DNA of 64,000 nucleotides from Plasmodium coatneyi (lineage: Eukaryota; Apicomplexa; Aconoidasida; Haemosporida; Plasmodiidae), in contig NC_033562.1 in assembly GCF_001680005.1 (NCBI RefSeq), forward strand, positions 1,674,001 to 1,738,000. Reading direction: 5' to 3'. A program made the translations under genes and the position numbers. The notes beneath the pieces were generated by a model. It was not told the origin of the DNA and ran no database searches. It saw nothing but the letters and a program-made list of their open reading frames with translations. The stretch's first letter is position 1. Each line of letters begins with the position of its first letter. Of the stretch, positions 60,386-64,000 are shown one piece after another.

Positions 60386-62681
60386 ATGACAGGTGTAAGT
60401 ATAATGGGGAGGTGTAATGGGATCAACATAAGGAAATGATTCTCATTTTACAGTTCATAATTGAATATATATATATATATATATAACACTTTATGCACAA
60501 GGTAATAAATTAAAAAGAATACATATTATACTTCCATACACACTTATATTTTTGTAGGATCCAGGTTCAGTTAAGTTACCCTCAGAAGAGGAATATGCTA
60601 AATTCAACGGAAGAGGTAGTTGTTTCAGGCAGCTTTCAGGACAGGGCTGTGACCAGGATATAAGGACGAAAGTGAAGAACGCATTAAGTACATGGACGAC
60701 TGCTGATCCGAACCTGGCCGAAAAAATTGTACGGAACTACTACTACGCATGTACGGGGAACGGAAGCGACCCGTCCGATAATACACCCTGTTATTTTTTA
60801 TACCTTTGGATAGGTGACAAAATAAAGGACAAATTGAAGACAGGGAAACCTCTTAGGGATCCCATGGAAGAAATTTATGGAGCACTGGCGAATTTACCTC
60901 CTGATGGTAGAGAAAAAAGGGAGTGCAAAGATTTATATCCAACAAGTACTAAGTTATTCTTCGAATCGGCTAAAAAATTTTATGATTACAACTATAACAT
61001 TAATGCTTTACAGAATCATCCGAAGTGTAATGAATATAGCATTACTCCAGGACGCAAGGACGATCAGGGGAGCGCGCAGTATGGATATTCATGGTCATGT
61101 AATGAATGTAAGACTAAAAACAATGAATATTGTACATGGTTTAAGAAGAACCACAGCAACTGTGAGGGTAAAGACCTACCAAAATTAACATGTATTGCAG
61201 CACCACCACCGATACCTCCACGAACGGTTAAAAAAAAAGAGAAGAGGAGGAGGAGTGTTAAGGGGGGGAAGGGAACGGGACAGCCATATATTAATGACTC
61301 CTTCCATCTGTTCCAAAGTGGATACATGTACATGTACACATACAATTCATGTAACATTGTACCTACCGTGTAATGGAAATGTGGTGAACATAGATATATA
61401 TTCCTTCTTATTTACATTTTATAGCAAACATGCCAAGACAAAGGACTCCCCTCACAGAATATATATTGCCAGATGAACGAAGCGCAGGAGGAGTATAGTG
61501 GTAGTGAACAGTGCAACACAGGAAATATAGGGAACGAATTGAATACTATGTTAAAAGGGTATAATGTCCAGGGGGAATATGGGGATCAAATTGTACATGG
61601 CTTTTGTTATGCATCTAAGAATGGGAAGGGTGTCAAGGAGTCCACTAATGAATGGTGTTATTATTTCTATTATTGGCTCCAGACTATGTTATACATGGCA
61701 AAGGACCTCAATACGAACTTTGGGACAATTATGGGGGAAATATACAAAAAATTGAAGGAACTGAAGGACCTAAGTACTAATGAAAAATGTGATAATATAT
61801 ACCCTACCATCCCTTGGAACATTTTCACCCAAATGAAAATACTATTCGATTTTCAAAAGGATAAAAGTACTATACTGAGTGGAGTAGGAGAAGGGGGATT
61901 GCAATCTTGTCCTTCACAACATGAACCATACTTACACAAAGTAAAGTGTGCTTATGAAACTGTACATTCGAAGTGTAAAGGAGGAAGTAGTGAGGGTGCA
62001 TGGTGTGATAAATTTAAGCAGTGGTTTTCGGGTTATGAGAATCAGCATGAATTAGATTTGCAATGTAAACTGGAACGTACGGAAGAATGCACACAGGAGG
62101 CAAGTAATCCTGAATCCACATTCCAGGCGGATTCATTACAATCCACTAGTGGAACCACCTCCCCATCTGGGGGAAGTGCAGTTGCTGCTGTCTCTTCCGT
62201 CTCTGCATTAGTAGGACTACCAACAATCGCTTTCTTCTTATATAAGGTAATAGTACATACAATTACCACTATATATTTGAAATATGTATATATGTACTTA
62301 TATATAGACGTCATATATATATATATATATACATATGTATATATAAGGTATATATATATTTATATATATAGATATAGGTATATATGTAATACATATTTCT
62401 TTCCCCATTCCTTCCTTCTTTTTTATTAGTACAAGCCTCTACCTTCTTGGTTTGCTAACACATTTAAAGGAAGAAAAAGAAGATCCAGTCGACGAGACTT
62501 TAACCTTGACGACACTCTAACACAGTACTCGACATATATTTCAGGGGATGACAATTCCACAGAAGACAATTCAACCATTGGTTCTGCGGATGAATCATCC
62601 GTATTTGGTGGTAGGCCAGCATCCAGAGGAAGAAGTAATAACGGAGGAAGGGGCAAGAACATTAGTTATCAACGTATGTAA
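60386..62681 (+). CDS. KIR: Double-domain KIR (PIR superfamily) protein, 4 exons
   Basis: Exon 1 60386-60394 (MTG, donor GTAAGT), exon 2 60558-61226, exon 3 61425-62246, exon 4 62430-62681, all phase 0, 583 aa. Exon 2 is a PIR domain (DPGSVKLPSEEEYAKFNGRG, TPCYFLYLWIGDKIKDKL) that stops before a helix in a proline-rich end (APPPIPPRT|GTTAAA). Exon 3 is a second PIR domain beginning QTCQDKGLPSQNIY. It has the core WCYYFYYWLQTMLYMAK and the single helix (VSSVSALVGLPTIAFFLYK). Exon 4 is the tail (YKPLPSWFANTFKGRKRR to NISYQRM). The exon 2 donor is weak; if it is skipped, translation ends in a basic run (KKKEKRRRSVKGG...) at 61373, giving a soluble one-domain form. Confidence 0.84.
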
Positions 62682-63371
62682 GAGCACACATCCTATATGT
62701 AACATTCCAACAGATGCAAAAAAAAAAAAAAAAAAAAAAAAAGAAGAGGGTCAGACTTACTCCCTACTCATTCTTTTTTTCTTCCTTTAAGCAGTTTTTT
62801 TTTTCTTCCATTCTCACTGCTTTATTTTTTTTCCACCCTTTTTCTATCTGAACATTAAAATAATAAAATTTGGGCACACATGCATATATGTATAATTCTA
62901 ATGGTTCAAATATATAATTAGCTCTTATTGCAACGTTAGAAAAGTGCGACATAGAATTGAGAGAAAAAAGTGCATACCACATCTTTTTTCATAGAGAAAG
63001 GGAGGGAGAGAGGAATGTTGATCATTTGAACTTGAAATTCTTAAAGCAATATAAAATGTAATAAATGAAATCAATTTTTTGGTCATTATTTTTAAATTAT
63101 ATTACATAACACCTTGCACATGCGTTAGTGTACATTCTAATTTTTAATTCAGAAAGAAAAGTTTATTTACACATTCATCATTAGAAACGTTAAATGAAAT
63201 GCGCACCAAAAGTGACTTAATATAAACATTTCGCACTAAAGAAAGAAGAAATAATCCATACAACCTATTAATAAAAATAAAAGGAGGGAAAAAATTTCAC
63301 TTTAAACATTCTTTTTTTTTTACCTTAAAAAAAGCAGCAAACAAAAAAAAAAGTACTAAAAAAGAAGGAAA
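62682..63371. other. Spacer between the KIR array and the last gene
   Basis: 62715-62745 is poly-A; otherwise AT-rich with short homopolymers. It probably holds the promoter of the gene starting at 63372. The array-type pyrimidine repeats are absent here. Confidence 0.45.
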
Positions 63372-64000
63372 ATGACCCCTTCTCTAAGATATTTAACACT
63401 CACCTTTGTACTCCTGTTCTTGTGGGCGCAACATTCCAGTCACCACCATGTAAGATGTTCATAGGAGCAGCTGTAGCTCCTATTGTTACATTTTTTTTTT
63501 TTTTTTTTAGAAATTTGACACACACACATTCACTTTTATGATTAAAAAATTTTTTACAATAAAAAATTCTTTTCCCTTCCTTTCATTTTGTATAATAATA
63601 CTTATATGCACTCCATAAATTATGAATTCACACCTTCGTAACTCCTTCTTCTTTTTCTTTAGGTCCTAGTGCACGCAATACCATGGGGTAAAGCGAAGAC
63701 AACTGGAACAATCAATCATCATGATTTGTCAGATGGAATCAGTGTAGGGTCATTGAAAAGTGAACCTGATATTGATACAGGACAAAGGAGTAAATTTCCA
63801 AGCAGCCGCATGGGATGTCCCCTCAAAAACACTGTTTTCGGTGGAATGTGTAAGAAATTATGCCCTAAATTGAAATTAAAGAAGGAAGAAAGCACAAAAA
63901 ACAGAGCAAAAAATGGGAACGGAACAGGGTGCGCAAGCGAAGGGAAATTATTTTTTAATAAGTTCGCATGCTATAAGTTTAAGCATAAGACATTATTGTT
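63372..64000 (+). CDS. Predicted secreted protein of unknown function, 5' part only
   Basis: Exon 1 63372-63449 encodes 26 residues with a clear signal peptide core (LRYLTLTFVLLFLW). The donor GTAAGA follows at 63450. The acceptor (ttctttag) leads into exon 2 at 63663, in phase 0, open to the window end (338 bases, at least 112 codons). A short signal-peptide exon followed by a long second exon is common among secreted and exported Plasmodium proteins. Exon 2 is basic, with spaced cysteines (MGCPLKNTVFGGMCKKLCPK, TGCASEGKLFFNKFACYKF). No RxLxE/D/Q export motif is visible in what remains. I do not recognise the family. It has no similarity to KIR or SICA, so it may mark the edge of the antigen array. 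Confidence 0.7.

Overview
The window looks like nuclear DNA of a malaria parasite of the macaque clade, most likely Plasmodium knowlesi; P. coatneyi is the main alternative. The reasons are (i) three genes with the alpha and C-terminal exons of SICAvar, a family known from these two species, (ii) thirteen intact genes plus two broken ones of the KIR/PIR type, with the diagnostic three-exon layout, the C-x-F-x-YYW-x-GD core and a membrane segment ending in (L/T)YK at the last intron, (iii) degenerate Plasmodium telomere repeats inside the array, and (iv) AT-rich spacers full of microsatellites and pyrimidine-rich minisatellites. No RNA gene or ordinary housekeeping gene was recognised.

Layout from left to right. 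0.3-3.8 kb: five-exon SICAvar, minus strand. 3.8-5.9 kb: pyrimidine-rich degenerate repeats. 5.9-7.2 kb: minus-strand KIR whose extracellular stalk holds a 32-residue block that I recognise as host CD99. 7.2-10.6 kb: microsatellites and a decayed KIR. 10.6-24.4 kb: five plus-strand KIR genes. 25.4-28.8 kb: second SICAvar, minus strand, tail to tail with the last of these. 28.8-31.5 kb: repeat-rich spacer ending in telomere-like DNA. 32.5-49.2 kb: six plus-strand KIR genes, two of them double-domain. 50.0-53.7 kb: third SICAvar, minus strand, again tail to tail with a KIR. 55.6-56.7 kb: minus-strand KIR with one nonsense codon, a sister of the CD99-bearing gene. 60.4-62.7 kb: a third double-domain KIR. 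63.4-64.0 kb: start of an unrelated two-exon gene for a predicted secreted protein, cut by the window end.

Established knowledge: SICAvar products are variant antigens on the surface of schizont-infected red cells, and KIR proteins are a PIR-superfamily group thought to be exported to the infected cell. This stretch is therefore an antigen gene bank, not a pathway. The sequence shows how it evolves: repeated KIR-SICAvar tail-to-tail modules, KIR genes sharing only their 3' halves, duplication of the phase 0-0 extracellular exon to make two-domain proteins, and decay of the repeat-coding SICAvar tails.

Exon boundaries were read by eye from GT/AG sites and phase. In every gene called intact, all exon lengths join in frame to one stop; first exons of 3-45 bases are the least certain part.
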